Shown here one piece after another: positions 1-6,847 of a stretch of DNA of 7,357 nt. This stretch comes from Bacteroidetes bacterium UBA7368. GTDB taxonomy: Bacteria > Bacteroidota > Rhodothermia > Rhodothermales > UBA10348. The translations under genes and the position numbers were made by a program. Under the pieces are notes generated by a model, which did no database searches, was not told where the DNA came from, and saw nothing but the letters and a program-made list of their open reading frames with translations. Within the stretch, counting starts at the first letter, position 1. Every line of letters starts with the position of its first letter. The DNA lies in contig DKOG01000116.1 in the NCBI GenBank assembly GCA_002469915.1, positions 1 through 7,357 on the forward strand. The letters are read 5' to 3'.

Positions 1-1444
1 AGTCTGCCGTCATACCATCTACGCTCGATACAGCCCGGAGGGCACACACGTTTTCATACGTGCGCTCATCACCCATCACCCCCACTGTTTGTACAGGCAG
101 AAGGACGGCAAATGCTTGCCACACTTCGTCATACAACCCGAAGTTGTGCAACTCCGAGATGAAAATGTGATCAGCTTCTTGCAGAATGGCAACGTCTTCC
201 CGAGTTACAGGGCCGATAACACGAATGCCAAGACCGGGACCAGGGAAAGGATGACGTCCCACAATGCTTTCTGGAACGTTCAGGATGCGGCCAATGGCCC
301 TTACTTCATCTTTGAACAGCTCACGAAAGGGCTCGATGACTTCAAATTCCATTTCTTCTGGTAAGCCACCCACATTATGATGGGTTTTGATGGTTGCCGA
401 AGGACCTTTGAAAGAGATGCTTTCAATTACGTCCGGATAAAGTGTGCCTTGAGCCAGGAATTTTGGTTTGGTACTGAGTTCGTCCACGATTTCGTGTTTC
501 CCTTGCTCAAAGACTTCGACGAACGTATTACCAATGATGACTCGTTTTTCTTCAGGATCGACCACACCTTCGAGTCGGTCTAGAAAAAGATCGCTGGCAT
601 CAATCGCTTTCAAGCGGAGACTGTAGTGATCCCGAAAGGTATTCTGAACTTGCTCCCACTCGCCTTTTCTAAGGAGACCATTGTTTACAAAAATGCAGGT
701 TAGCTGGTCTCCAATTGCTTCGTTTAGCAACACGGCGGCGACTGAGGAATCCACTCCGCCGGAAAGTCCTAGGATGACGTGGTCATCGCCCACTTCCTTT
801 CGGATTTCCTCTTTTTTCTCATCAATAAATGATGCGGCTGACCAATCTCCTGAGCAGGCACAGATCTTGAGAGCAAAGTTCTCTAGGATCTGCTTTCCGT
901 ATTCGGAATGGTGAACTTCTGGATGGAACTGCACTCCATAATGCGGCAGTTCGGTAGACCGAACTGCCGCTATCGGCGCGTTCGATGTATGGGCAATAAC
1001 TTCAAACCCATCCGGCAGACGGGTCATATGGTCGCCGTGACTCATCCAAACATTGGATCCCTCTGGAATGCCCTCAAACAAGCGGGTATTACTGTCCACT
1101 TGAATACCCGCGCGACCAAATTCTCTTTTAGATGCGGGTTGGACTTCTCCTCCAAGTGAATGGGCCATTGCCTGGAGCCCGTAGCAAATTCCCAGAATAG
1201 GGACGGGTGAGCCATCTTCTAGCGTAAGATCGAGCAATCCGGCATGTAGTTGCGGTGCACCTTCGTCATAAACGGAGGAAGGCCCGCCCGAAAGAATGAT
1301 GCCGTTCGGATGCAATGCAGCAATGTCCGCGGCAGGTGCGGTGCAAGGATAAATTTCTGAATAAACCCCAGCCTCCCGAATTCGTCTCGCAATCAATTGG
1401 GTGAACTGCGACCCGAAATCCAGAATGACGATACGTTGATGCAT
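1..1444 (-). CDS. guaA: GMP synthase (glutamine-hydrolysing), C-terminus cut by window edge
   Basis: GMP synthase converts XMP to GMP with ATP and glutamine, the last step of guanine nucleotide synthesis in the cytoplasm. I translated the minus strand from the ATG at 1444 and it stays open for 481 codons to the left edge. The N-terminal glutamine amidotransferase domain (about residues 1-195) has the nucleophile C87 in GICYGLQ and the partners H174 and E176 in VQFHPEV. The ATP-pyrophosphatase domain follows with the P-loop GLSGGVDSS (226-234), then GTLYPDVIES and HHNVGGLPEE (355-364). The dimerisation domain has HPFPGPGLGIRVIG (398-411) and GVMGDERTY. The reading ends at SVDGMTAD, so compared with E. 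coli GuaA about 41 residues, including the C-terminal PPATIEWE-type motif, lie outside. FVNNGLLR carries Asn where E. coli has Asp (FVDNGLLR). The start is 11 bases after the gcvH stop and has no Shine-Dalgarno motif, suggesting translational coupling. The coding region contains two inverted repeats. Confidence 0.97.
   Translation of the reverse strand, partial: MHQRIVILDFGSQFTQLIARRIREAGVYSEIYPCTAPAADIAALHPNGIILSGGPSSVYDEGAPQLHAGLLDLTLEDGSPVPILGICYGLQAMAHSLGGEVQPASKREFGRAGIQVDSNTRLFEGIPEGSNVWMSHGDHMTRLPDGFEVIAHTSNAPIAAVRSTELPHYGVQFHPEVHHSEYGKQILENFALKICACSGDWSAASFIDEKKEEIRKEVGDDHVILGLSGGVDSSVAAVLLNEAIGDQLTCIFVNNGLLRKGEWEQVQNTFRDHYSLRLKAIDASDLFLDRLEGVVDPEEKRVIIGNTFVEVFEQGKHEIVDELSTKPKFLAQGTLYPDVIESISFKGPSATIKTHHNVGGLPEEMEFEVIEPFRELFKDEVRAIGRILNVPESIVGRHPFPGPGLGIRVIGPVTREDVAILQEADHIFISELHNFGLYDEVWQAFAVLLPVQTVGVMGDERTYENVCALRAVSSVDGMTAD
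943..970. repeat. Perfect inverted repeat inside guaA (13-base arms)
   Basis: GCGGCAGTTCGGT at 943-955 is followed after two bases by its exact reverse complement at 958-970. As RNA it would fold into a 12-base-pair stem with a 4-base loop. On the guaA mRNA strand it encodes about residues 159-168 (AAVRSTELPH), in the amidotransferase domain just before the HPEV motif. That protein stretch has normal length for the family, so it is not an obvious insertion. No run of T follows on either strand, so it is not a standard Rho-independent terminator. Confidence 0.9.
1082..1111. repeat. Second inverted repeat inside guaA (9-base arms, 12-base loop)
   Basis: GCGGGTATT at 1082-1090 is matched exactly by AATACCCGC at 1103-1111. 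On the guaA mRNA the stem is followed by TTGTTTGA, which is T-rich but not a proper U-tract. A repeat of this arm and loop size can occur by chance in a window of this length, so any role is uncertain. Confidence 0.6.
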
Positions 1445-1455
1445 GTGCTAAAAGT

Positions 1456-1836
1456 TTAGTGGCCGACCATTGCGGCATAGTCTGCTGCAGAAAGGAGTTC
1501 AGCTACCTGTGAAGGGTCATCCAGCGTAATTTTGATCAACCAGCCAGCGCCGTAAGGATCATCGTTAACAGATTCTGGATTGTCTTCGAGGTCTTCATTG
1601 AATGCGGTAACCTTTCCGGCGAGTGGCATAAAAAGGTCTGAAACAGTTTTGACTGCCTCCACGCTACCAAAAACACCGTCTTGTTCGACGTGATCGTCAA
1701 GAGACTCCACATCTACATAAACGATATCACCTAATTCTGATTGGGCGAAGTCTGTAATTCCGATGGTTCCTTCCGAACCCTCGACTTTCAGCCATTCGTG
1801 ATCTTTCGTGTAGTACAGGTCGTCAGGAAAGTTCAT
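1456..1836 (-). CDS. gcvH: Glycine cleavage system H protein (lipoyl carrier)
   Basis: GcvH carries the lipoyl arm that shuttles the aminomethyl group between the P, T and L proteins of the glycine cleavage system; in some bacteria it is also an entry point for lipoate assembly. The 126-residue product has the family start ([15 protein letters not shown]), [16 protein letters not shown], and the lipoylation site in [14 protein letters not shown], with K63 the modified lysine. It ends in the usual GWLIKI and [10 protein letters not shown] region, so it is full length. I chose ATG 1836 because it gives the standard family N-terminus; a TTG at 1851 would add five residues (MKKRT) that the family lacks. 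With this start the gene overlaps the end of accC by 14 bases, and a purine-rich GAAGAAAAG within accC may serve as a weak ribosome site. No gcvT or gcvP is in the window, so its partners are encoded elsewhere. Confidence 0.96.
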   Translation of the reverse strand: MNFPDDLYYTKDHEWLKVEGSEGTIGITDFAQSELGDIVYVDVESLDDHVEQDGVFGSVEAVKTVSDLFMPLAGKVTAFNEDLEDNPESVNDDPYGAGWLIKITLDDPSQVAELLSAADYAAMVGH

Positions 1837-3181
1837 CGTTCTTTTCTTCAAGCGTGAATGATTCCAGGAAGCGCGTGTCGAACTCTCCCCGGCGGAAACG
1901 GTCGTCTCTCAGCAACTGCTGATGAAACGGAATAGTAGTGTGTACACCTTCAACGACAAACTCGTCTAAGGCACGGATCATTTTTTGGATAGCCAACTCT
2001 CGCGTGCGAGCGCGCACAATGAGCTTAGCAATCATCGAATCGTAGTGAGGAGGGATTTTATACCCAGTATAAACGTGAGTGTCTACTCGGACACCATGCC
2101 CTCCTGGAGGATGAAATGCTGTGATCGTACCAGGGGAAGGGGAGAAGTTTTTGAATGGATTCTCTGCATTGATTCGGCATTCAATGGCGTGCCCTTCTAG
2201 CTTTATTTCCCGTTCGGAAATGCCCTCGCCTTGAGCAACTCTAATTTGGTATTCCACTAAATCGCAATCAGCGACTTCTTCCGTAACAGGATGTTCAACC
2301 TGGATTCGGGTATTCATTTCCATGAAATAGAAGTTGCCTTGGTCGTCTAGCAAAAACTCAACCGTCGCGGCTCCTTCGTAATTCACTGCCTTAGCACCCT
2401 TTATGGCCGCATCACTCATTTGCGCCCTTAATTCGGCAGAGACCACTGGAGAAGGAGACTCTTCCAATAGTTTTTGATGTCGGCGCTGGATGGAGCACTC
2501 CCGTTCACCGAACGAAAGCACATTACCTTTGCCGTCTCCTAGTAATTGAATCTCCACATGGCGAGGGCCAGAGACGAACTTTTCTACGTAGCACTCACCA
2601 CTTCCAAAGCCTGCCAGTGCTTCGTTGCTAGCTGTGTTGAAGAGAGAAACAAAATCTTTCGGCTTCTCAACCATCCGCATTCCGCGTCCACCACCGCCAG
2701 CGCTAGCCTTGACGATTACGGGGTATCCAATCTCTTCAGCTATCCGTGCACCTTCTTGGGCGCTACTGACCACACCGTCGGATCCGGGAACGACTGGCAC
2801 GCCAGCTGCAGACATCGTGTCCTTAGCTAAGCTCTTGTCTCCCATCAGGCGAATAGTTTCTGGAGCTGGTCCGATAAACTTGATATCATGGTCTTGGCAG
2901 ATGGCCGAAAAGTCAGCGTTTTCAGCAAGAAAACCGTAACCAGGATGGATCGCGTCCGCCCCAGTTACCTCTGCAGCTGCAATGATTCGGTCAAATCTCA
3001 GGTAGGAATCTTTTCCCGCTGGTGGGCCGATACAAACGGCTTCATCAGCAAACCGTACGTGTAAAGAGTCCCGGTCTGCCGTGGAATACACAGCCACCGT
3101 TTTTAGCCCCATCTCGTGACAGGTCCGGATGACGCGTAGAGCGATTTCGCCCCTATTTGCGATCAGTACTTTATTTATCAC
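1823..3181 (-). CDS. accC: Acetyl-CoA carboxylase, biotin carboxylase subunit
   Basis: AccC carboxylates the biotin on AccB using ATP and bicarbonate, the first half of the acetyl-CoA carboxylase reaction that makes malonyl-CoA for fatty acid synthesis. The 452-residue protein matches the usual length (about 450). It has the N-terminal preATP-grasp motif [16 protein letters not shown] (4-19) and [13 protein letters not shown]. The ATP-grasp glycine loop [14 protein letters not shown] has K158, and K116 lies in GDKSLAK. The active-site block [15 protein letters not shown] contains E288, N290 and R292, and ECRINAE and FSPSPGTI are in the C-terminal domain. The stand-alone length and the separate accB show a bacterial multi-subunit enzyme rather than a fused acyl-CoA carboxylase. 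The start is a GTG at 3181, which aligns with family N-termini; no strong Shine-Dalgarno motif precedes it. It begins 22 bases after the accB stop and its end overlaps gcvH. The carboxyltransferase genes accA and accD are not here. Confidence 0.98.
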   Translation of the reverse strand: MINKVLIANRGEIALRVIRTCHEMGLKTVAVYSTADRDSLHVRFADEAVCIGPPAGKDSYLRFDRIIAAAEVTGADAIHPGYGFLAENADFSAICQDHDIKFIGPAPETIRLMGDKSLAKDTMSAAGVPVVPGSDGVVSSAQEGARIAEEIGYPVIVKASAGGGGRGMRMVEKPKDFVSLFNTASNEALAGFGSGECYVEKFVSGPRHVEIQLLGDGKGNVLSFGERECSIQRRHQKLLEESPSPVVSAELRAQMSDAAIKGAKAVNYEGAATVEFLLDDQGNFYFMEMNTRIQVEHPVTEEVADCDLVEYQIRVAQGEGISEREIKLEGHAIECRINAENPFKNFSPSPGTITAFHPPGGHGVRVDTHVYTGYKIPPHYDSMIAKLIVRARTRELAIQKMIRALDEFVVEGVHTTIPFHQQLLRDDRFRRGEFDTRFLESFTLEEKNDELS

Positions 3182-3203
3182 GAACTCGTGGATTTGTCCC
3201 TAA

Positions 3204-3668
3204 TCAGCTGGGATCGATGATGAATAAGGGTTGATCAAATTCGACTGGCGTACCATTTTCAACGAGAATCTGGACGACCGTACCTGAGACTTCACTCTCA
3301 ATTTCGTTCATCAGCTTCATCGCTTCGATGATGCAAAGAACATCTCCGGTTGAAACGCGATCACCCACTTTAATGAAGGGATCGGAATCAGGCGAGGAAG
3401 CTGCGTAATAGGTGCCTACGATGGGCGCATGCACTTCGGTTCCAGTTGGAGCGGATGCAGCAGCTGGTGTTGCGGGCTCGGCAGCGGCCGGAGCGCCTGG
3501 CGCTGCGGCAACGGTTGGTGCCGTGGTGTACGTCACCTGCGGAGGCATGGCCGCAACAGGGGCATGTTTTCGGATAACGACCCGAAGATCCTCTTCCTCA
3601 ATTTCAACTTCCGACACGTCTGCTTCTGCAACCAGATCGAGTATCTCTCTCAGATGATCGAGATCCAT
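3204..3668 (-). CDS. accB: Acetyl-CoA carboxylase, biotin carboxyl carrier protein
   Basis: AccB carries covalently bound biotin between biotin carboxylase and the carboxyltransferase in malonyl-CoA synthesis. The 154 residues divide into an acidic helical N-terminus ([20 protein letters not shown], then [14 protein letters not shown]), a flexible Ala/Pro-rich linker (about 36-78), and a C-terminal biotinyl domain. This domain has the motif [11 protein letters not shown], with K118 the biotinylated lysine, and the thumb region typical of AccB ([19 protein letters not shown]). The length is normal for the family (about 150-160). The ATG at 3668 has a good ribosome site, AGAGGA, 6 bases upstream. 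It lies 40 bases after efp and 22 bases before accC, the common bacterial accB-accC pair. The high G+C of the linker codons produces long but spurious open frames on the other strand. Confidence 0.98.
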   Translation of the reverse strand: MDLDHLREILDLVAEADVSEVEIEEEDLRVVIRKHAPVAAMPPQVTYTTAPTVAAAPGAPAAAEPATPAAASAPTGTEVHAPIVGTYYAASSPDSDPFIKVGDRVSTGDVLCIIEAMKLMNEIESEVSGTVVQILVENGTPVEFDQPLFIIDPS

Positions 3669-3674
3669 AGTGTT

Positions 3675-3680
3675 TCCTCT
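3675..3680 (-). promoter_or_regulatory. Ribosome binding site of accB
   Basis: On the minus strand AGAGGA lies 6 bases before the accB ATG at 3668. It is one of only two clear Shine-Dalgarno-type motifs among the starts in this window, and it suggests that accB is translated independently of efp although co-transcribed with it. Confidence 0.7.
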
Positions 3681-3708
3681 CGCTTCGATACGAAGCTTTT
3701 AGTTCAAA

Positions 3709-4278
3709 TCAAGCGGCGCTAATACGGGTAACATAGTCGCCTTTATCGGTATTTACCTTGATCACGTCTCCCTCATTAATGAAGAGAGGGACGTAAATCG
3801 TGGCACCGCTTTCCACGGTTGCGGGCTTGGTTGCACCCGTTGCCGTGTCTCCTTTCAGTCCGGGATCGCACTGGGTTACCAGCAATTCGACTGCAAGGGG
3901 GATTTCTGTGGTAAGAGCCTGATCCGTTTCGGCATGCATGATGATGTCGATGGTGGCCCCTTCCTTGATGTATTCACGACCAGCTACAGCGTCCAAAGGA
4001 AGATTGACTTGCTCGTAGGTGTCCGTATTCATGAAGTGAAGTCCCAAGTCATCCTGATATAGGAATTGATGGCCCCTTCTTTCGACACGAACCTGATCCA
4101 CTTTTTCACCAGCACGGAACGTGTTGTCTACCACCTTTCCATTGGCGACGTTTTTCAACTTGGTGCGCACAAATGCCCCACCCTTGCCAGGTTTTACGTG
4201 TTGGAACTCTATGATTGTCCAAATGCCATTATTCCATGACATTGTAAAACCGTTCCGGAAGTCGCTTGTAGAGGCCAT
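3709..4278 (-). CDS. efp: Translation elongation factor P
   Basis: EF-P binds ribosomes stalled on polyproline stretches, between the P and E sites, and stimulates peptide bond formation. The 189-residue product has full family length. Domain I begins MASTSDFRNG and contains the loop HVKPGKGGAFVR, with K32 at the tip where E. coli EF-P carries its modified lysine (K34). The KLKNVANGKVVDNTFRAGEKV region follows. Domains II and III include HFMNTDTYEQ and the conserved GLKGDTATGATKPATVESG and VPLFINEGDVIKV segments. A lysine tip excludes the arginine-rhamnosylation type (EarP). Whether EpmA/EpmB-type modification occurs cannot be told, as no modifying gene is nearby. The ATG at 4278 has AAGGA 7 bases upstream. 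It is the first gene of the leftward efp-accB-accC-gcvH-guaA run and sits just downstream of a promoter-like sequence. An efp-accB-accC order is known in many bacteria. Confidence 0.98.
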   Translation of the reverse strand: MASTSDFRNGFTMSWNNGIWTIIEFQHVKPGKGGAFVRTKLKNVANGKVVDNTFRAGEKVDQVRVERRGHQFLYQDDLGLHFMNTDTYEQVNLPLDAVAGREYIKEGATIDIIMHAETDQALTTEIPLAVELLVTQCDPGLKGDTATGATKPATVESGATIYVPLFINEGDVIKVNTDKGDYVTRISAA

Positions 4279-4285
4279 TCGGCAA

Positions 4286-4290
4286 TCCTT
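4286..4290 (-). promoter_or_regulatory. Ribosome binding site of efp
   Basis: AAGGA on the minus strand lies 7 bases before the efp ATG at 4278, at ideal spacing, and supports that start. Confidence 0.7.
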
Positions 4291-4325
4291 GTTCTTTTCA
4301 CTGTGTACAAATGCTCAGATTAGAA

Positions 4326-4355
4326 AATATACCTTTAAATGGCTCTCTGAGTCAA
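4326..4355 (-). promoter_or_regulatory. Putative sigma70-like promoter of the efp-accBC-gcvH-guaA operon
   Basis: On the minus strand a TTGACT box (4355-4350; consensus TTGACA) is followed after 18 bases by TATATT (4331-4326; consensus TATAAT). Transcription would start about 4318-4320 and leave an untranslated leader of roughly 40 bases before efp. The downstream box also reads TATATTTT, close to the TAnnTTTG -7 element of Bacteroidota, so either sigma preference could apply. It lies in the 127-base gap after the aldehyde dehydrogenase gene, so the operon need not depend on read-through from that gene. This is inferred from sequence only. Confidence 0.5.
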
Positions 4356-4405
4356 TTTCGATTCGCGAAGATCGTGGGGAAGTGTCTTCTCTTGAAATGT
4401 AGGTA

Positions 4406-6031
4406 CTACTTCTTACGAAATCGGGACGCAATCCGGTCAATTTCAGCGTTTGACAGGTCTGGTTTTTTATTTGGTGTGGGCTCTGGCTTCGGTGCTGCAG
4501 CTTTTGCCGGTAGTGGACGACGATTCTTAGGCCCCGACGGCTGGTTTCCAGCCTTCATACGTATACGGGCATCGATTTCGTCCATCCAGGGCTTCGACGG
4601 CCTTCCATCCAAAGATAAGGGTGAGGTTGTGCGAGTAGGTACAGGAGTACGCATCGGAGTGGCATCTATTTTCTTTTTTCCTGGGTTCACAGGATTTACC
4701 TCCATAGCCACCCGTTTGATATTTACGAGGTGAAGAGGAGAGATATTGTCACTGGTAATAGAACCTCCAATGGTTCCGGGTCCAAGAGTCATGGCTGGAA
4801 ATAATGCGGTGGTATAGCCTACGGACCCAAGGGCAGCGACTGAGTTGACAACAATTCGCATGGCCGGTTTTTCAAGGGCGAAGGCCTTAATAACCTTTTC
4901 AGTACCCGCATGAAGTGCCAGTGTATGACCAATACCTCCGAATGCGAGGATTTCTTTGCATCGGGCACATCCGGCCTCCCATCCGTCGGCAGTATAAAGG
5001 GACAGAATGGGGGACAACGTTTCCATTGACAAAGGCTCCTCTTTACCAACCTGAGAAACCTCAACAATGAGTCCTCGGGTACCTTCTGGAACGCTGAATC
5101 CAGCTAAAGCAGCAATTTTAGCGGGAGATTGTCCGACTTGTTTGATGTTGAGACGACCATCTGGAGCCACGGCTTGTCGTAGCGCTTCCTTATGTTCGTC
5201 TTCAACGAAATACGCTCCCTCTGCAATAAGTGCTTTTTTAAGGCGGGGTAACGAAGGGGTATCGGCTACAATACTCCGTTCCGTGGAGCAAAGTGTACCC
5301 CAGTCGAACGACACTCCGTACATAATGTCGGCGGCCGCCTTGTTAAGATCAGCAGAGCGGTCTACGTACACGGGTACGTTTCCGGAGCCTACGCCGTAGG
5401 CTGGTTTTCCTTTCGAGTAAGCTGCTTTAACCATTGCTGAGCCACCCGTTGCCAAAATTAAATCGGTATCGGGGTCTTCGAGTAACGCGTTGGTTCCTTC
5501 AATGGATGGGTCAGACATACATCCGAATAACCCTTCGGGTGCACCAGCACGATAGGCTGCAGTGGCCACGACCCGAAGCGCCTCCAGTGTACTTTTTTTG
5601 GCTCTTGGATGGGGACTTAATACCATTCCACACCGCGCCTTAGCCGCGATGATCGCTTTATACATAGCCGTTGAAGTAGGATTGGTCGAGGGGACCAGTC
5701 CGGCAACGACTCCCATGGGAGCAGCGATTTCCCAAATCGAATCATTTTCTGTGGTATTAATGATACCGCATGTTTTCATGCCTGCCATTCGCTCCGAAAG
5801 CGTCCGGGTAGCAAAGAGGTTTTTTTGGATTTTACTTTCTAATCGCCCAAACCCCGTTTCTTCCAACGCCATTTTGGCTAGGCGTTCCGAGGCTTCCACG
5901 CCGGCCCGGACCATATCTCGTACGATTCTGTCCACTTTTTCTTGAGAAAAGTGATGGTACGCATCGAAAGCAGCTCGACTTTGTCTGAGGAGTGTGCGCG
6001 CCTGCTGTATAGAGTGGAGGTCTTTGTCCAT
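4406..6031 (-). CDS. Acylating (CoA-dependent) aldehyde dehydrogenase with long C-terminal tail
   Basis: Enzymes of this family oxidise an aldehyde to its acyl-CoA with NAD+ and CoA, or the reverse; members act on acetaldehyde (AdhE N-domain, EutE), propionaldehyde (PduP) or sulfoacetaldehyde (SauS). The 541-residue protein most resembles the AdhE-N/SauS branch. Visible blocks are KTCGII, GVVAGLVPSTNPTSTAMYKA (107-126), SPHPRAK, LILATGGSAMVKAAYS (191-206), the catalytic C248 in FDWGTLCSTE, and LGPGTIGGSITSDNISPLHL (416-435). The catalytic fold ends near residue 447. About 94 more residues follow, beyond the 450-490 usual for stand-alone relatives. They contain a helix-like segment (481-493, EIDARIRMK), a Pro/Ala/Lys-rich linker (about 497-525), and a terminal helix (526-541, EIDRIASRFRKK). 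Such tails occur on enzymes packed into bacterial microcompartments, but no shell gene is visible. The true substrate is unknown. No clear ribosome site precedes the ATG at 6031; that start gives the family N-terminus. Confidence 0.93.
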   Translation of the reverse strand: MDKDLHSIQQARTLLRQSRAAFDAYHHFSQEKVDRIVRDMVRAGVEASERLAKMALEETGFGRLESKIQKNLFATRTLSERMAGMKTCGIINTTENDSIWEIAAPMGVVAGLVPSTNPTSTAMYKAIIAAKARCGMVLSPHPRAKKSTLEALRVVATAAYRAGAPEGLFGCMSDPSIEGTNALLEDPDTDLILATGGSAMVKAAYSKGKPAYGVGSGNVPVYVDRSADLNKAAADIMYGVSFDWGTLCSTERSIVADTPSLPRLKKALIAEGAYFVEDEHKEALRQAVAPDGRLNIKQVGQSPAKIAALAGFSVPEGTRGLIVEVSQVGKEEPLSMETLSPILSLYTADGWEAGCARCKEILAFGGIGHTLALHAGTEKVIKAFALEKPAMRIVVNSVAALGSVGYTTALFPAMTLGPGTIGGSITSDNISPLHLVNIKRVAMEVNPVNPGKKKIDATPMRTPVPTRTTSPLSLDGRPSKPWMDEIDARIRMKAGNQPSGPKNRRPLPAKAAAPKPEPTPNKKPDLSNAEIDRIASRFRKK

Positions 6032-6205
6032 AGTGGGTCCAATATGCGCCGATACCTGCTCTCATTCAAGACGTAGATTCAAGATTCGGAGTGCAATTTA
6101 CAGGAAAGGTATGTTCATTTTCATAAATCGCGCAAAACCATGCTTTTTCATCGTTCCTAAAAGATGACAAACCGCTATTAAATGCGCATTGCGCCACTGT
6201 AATCT
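6032..6205. promoter_or_regulatory. Divergent intergenic region with short repeats
   Basis: This 174-base, A/T-richer stretch separates the leftward aldehyde dehydrogenase from the rightward membrane protein gene, so it should hold a promoter for each. I see no convincing paired -35/-10 boxes on either strand. It contains an 8-base direct repeat ATTCAAGA (6064-6071 and 6077-6084, 13-base period) and a 10-base palindrome AATGCGCATT (6181-6190), 15 bases before the ATG at 6206. Neither start has a recognisable Shine-Dalgarno motif. A regulatory role is inferred from position only. Confidence 0.35.
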
Positions 6206-6847
6206 ATGTCTCGTAATCGCGAGCAAGTAGACGAACATATCCTAGCAGCATATCTGTCGGGAGATCTACCCAGTTCTCTTCGCCGAGAAATTGCATCCTA
6301 CATCGTCAAAAATGACGACGCCCTAGACCTATTGTCCATGGCGAACGATGCCATGAATACCTCTGATTCTGGTGATGGCGCTTCTGTGCCGAGTGATCCT
6401 GTCGTTCCGATTCCCCTCCATACGAACTGGTACCAATCGGAGGTATACGTACGTAGGGATGCTGAAAAAAGTCTTTGGAAAGTGACGGCTCTGTTTGCCA
6501 GTGCCGTATTGGTCCTCACGATTATCGTCGCTGTACTCGTTTTTAGTGGCGGTATTCCAAGATCCACTTCTTCATTCCAAGCCTGGACGCCCCACATTGT
6601 AAATAACTCTGTTGAAATTGGATGGCCTGTACAGCCTGGTGCTTCAGAGTACCATGTGGTTCTTTACAACGAAAGTAGCGGAGACCGCACCTTAGTACAC
6701 AAAACGCAGGACACGTCCTTCTTTTTAAGTGAGGAGGTAGCGTCCTTAAGCGGCTCCGATTCGTACAACATCTGGATACTGTCCATCGATGTTCATGGAG
6801 AGGTTTCTGGCCGTTCAGCCGCTCTTCCTATGCGAAGCATCAACTGA
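6206..6847 (+). CDS. Single-pass membrane protein, anti-sigma-like N-terminus and fibronectin-III-like outer domain
   Basis: I do not recognise a named family. The 213 residues divide into three parts. Residues 8-50 (HILAAYLSGDLPSSLRREIA and following) resemble the cytoplasmic helical region of anti-sigma factors, which typically have a Leu-Ala-x-Tyr-Leu-x-Gly-x-Leu segment followed by Arg. The HxxxCxxC zinc ligands are absent and the protein has no cysteine. A low-complexity linker (51-75) leads to one transmembrane helix (about 92-114, preceded by charged residues, consistent with an N-in orientation). Residues 125-208 look like a fibronectin type III beta-sandwich: VEIGWPVQPGASEYHVVLYN, then a Tyr-x-x-x-Ile-x-Ser-Ile-Asp strand and a final GEVSGRSA. 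This suggests a membrane regulator sensing something outside the cytoplasm, but no ECF sigma gene is next to it, so anti-sigma function is unproven. The ATG at 6206 is the earliest sensible start. The stop codon abuts that of the convergent neighbour. Confidence 0.8.
   Translation: MSRNREQVDEHILAAYLSGDLPSSLRREIASYIVKNDDALDLLSMANDAMNTSDSGDGASVPSDPVVPIPLHTNWYQSEVYVRRDAEKSLWKVTALFASAVLVLTIIVAVLVFSGGIPRSTSSFQAWTPHIVNNSVEIGWPVQPGASEYHVVLYNESSGDRTLVHKTQDTSFFLSEEVASLSGSDSYNIWILSIDVHGEVSGRSAALPMRSIN

Noticed and set aside
89..1159. Series of plus-strand open frames across the left of the window
   Set aside because: The minus strand here reads continuously as GuaA for 481 codons with all expected motifs, so these are antisense shadows.
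1266..1478. Minus-strand open frame of 70 codons overlapping the start of guaA
   Set aside because: It is in another frame of the same strand, over the clear GuaA N-terminal sequence with its standard motifs, and resembles no family.
3412..3722. Two overlapping plus-strand open frames opposite accB, rich in Ala/Gly or Ser/Cys
   Set aside because: They are antisense shadows of the high-G+C Ala/Pro linker of AccB and encode low-complexity peptides.
4358..4374. Partly symmetric sequence around TTCGCGAA in the gap after the aldehyde dehydrogenase, considered as a terminator
   Set aside because: The dyad is short and imperfect and no T-run follows on the minus strand.
5067..5945. Plus-strand open frames of 69-127 codons opposite the aldehyde dehydrogenase
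   Set aside because: The minus-strand product has conserved catalytic motifs throughout; the opposite frames show no recognisable domain or ribosome site.
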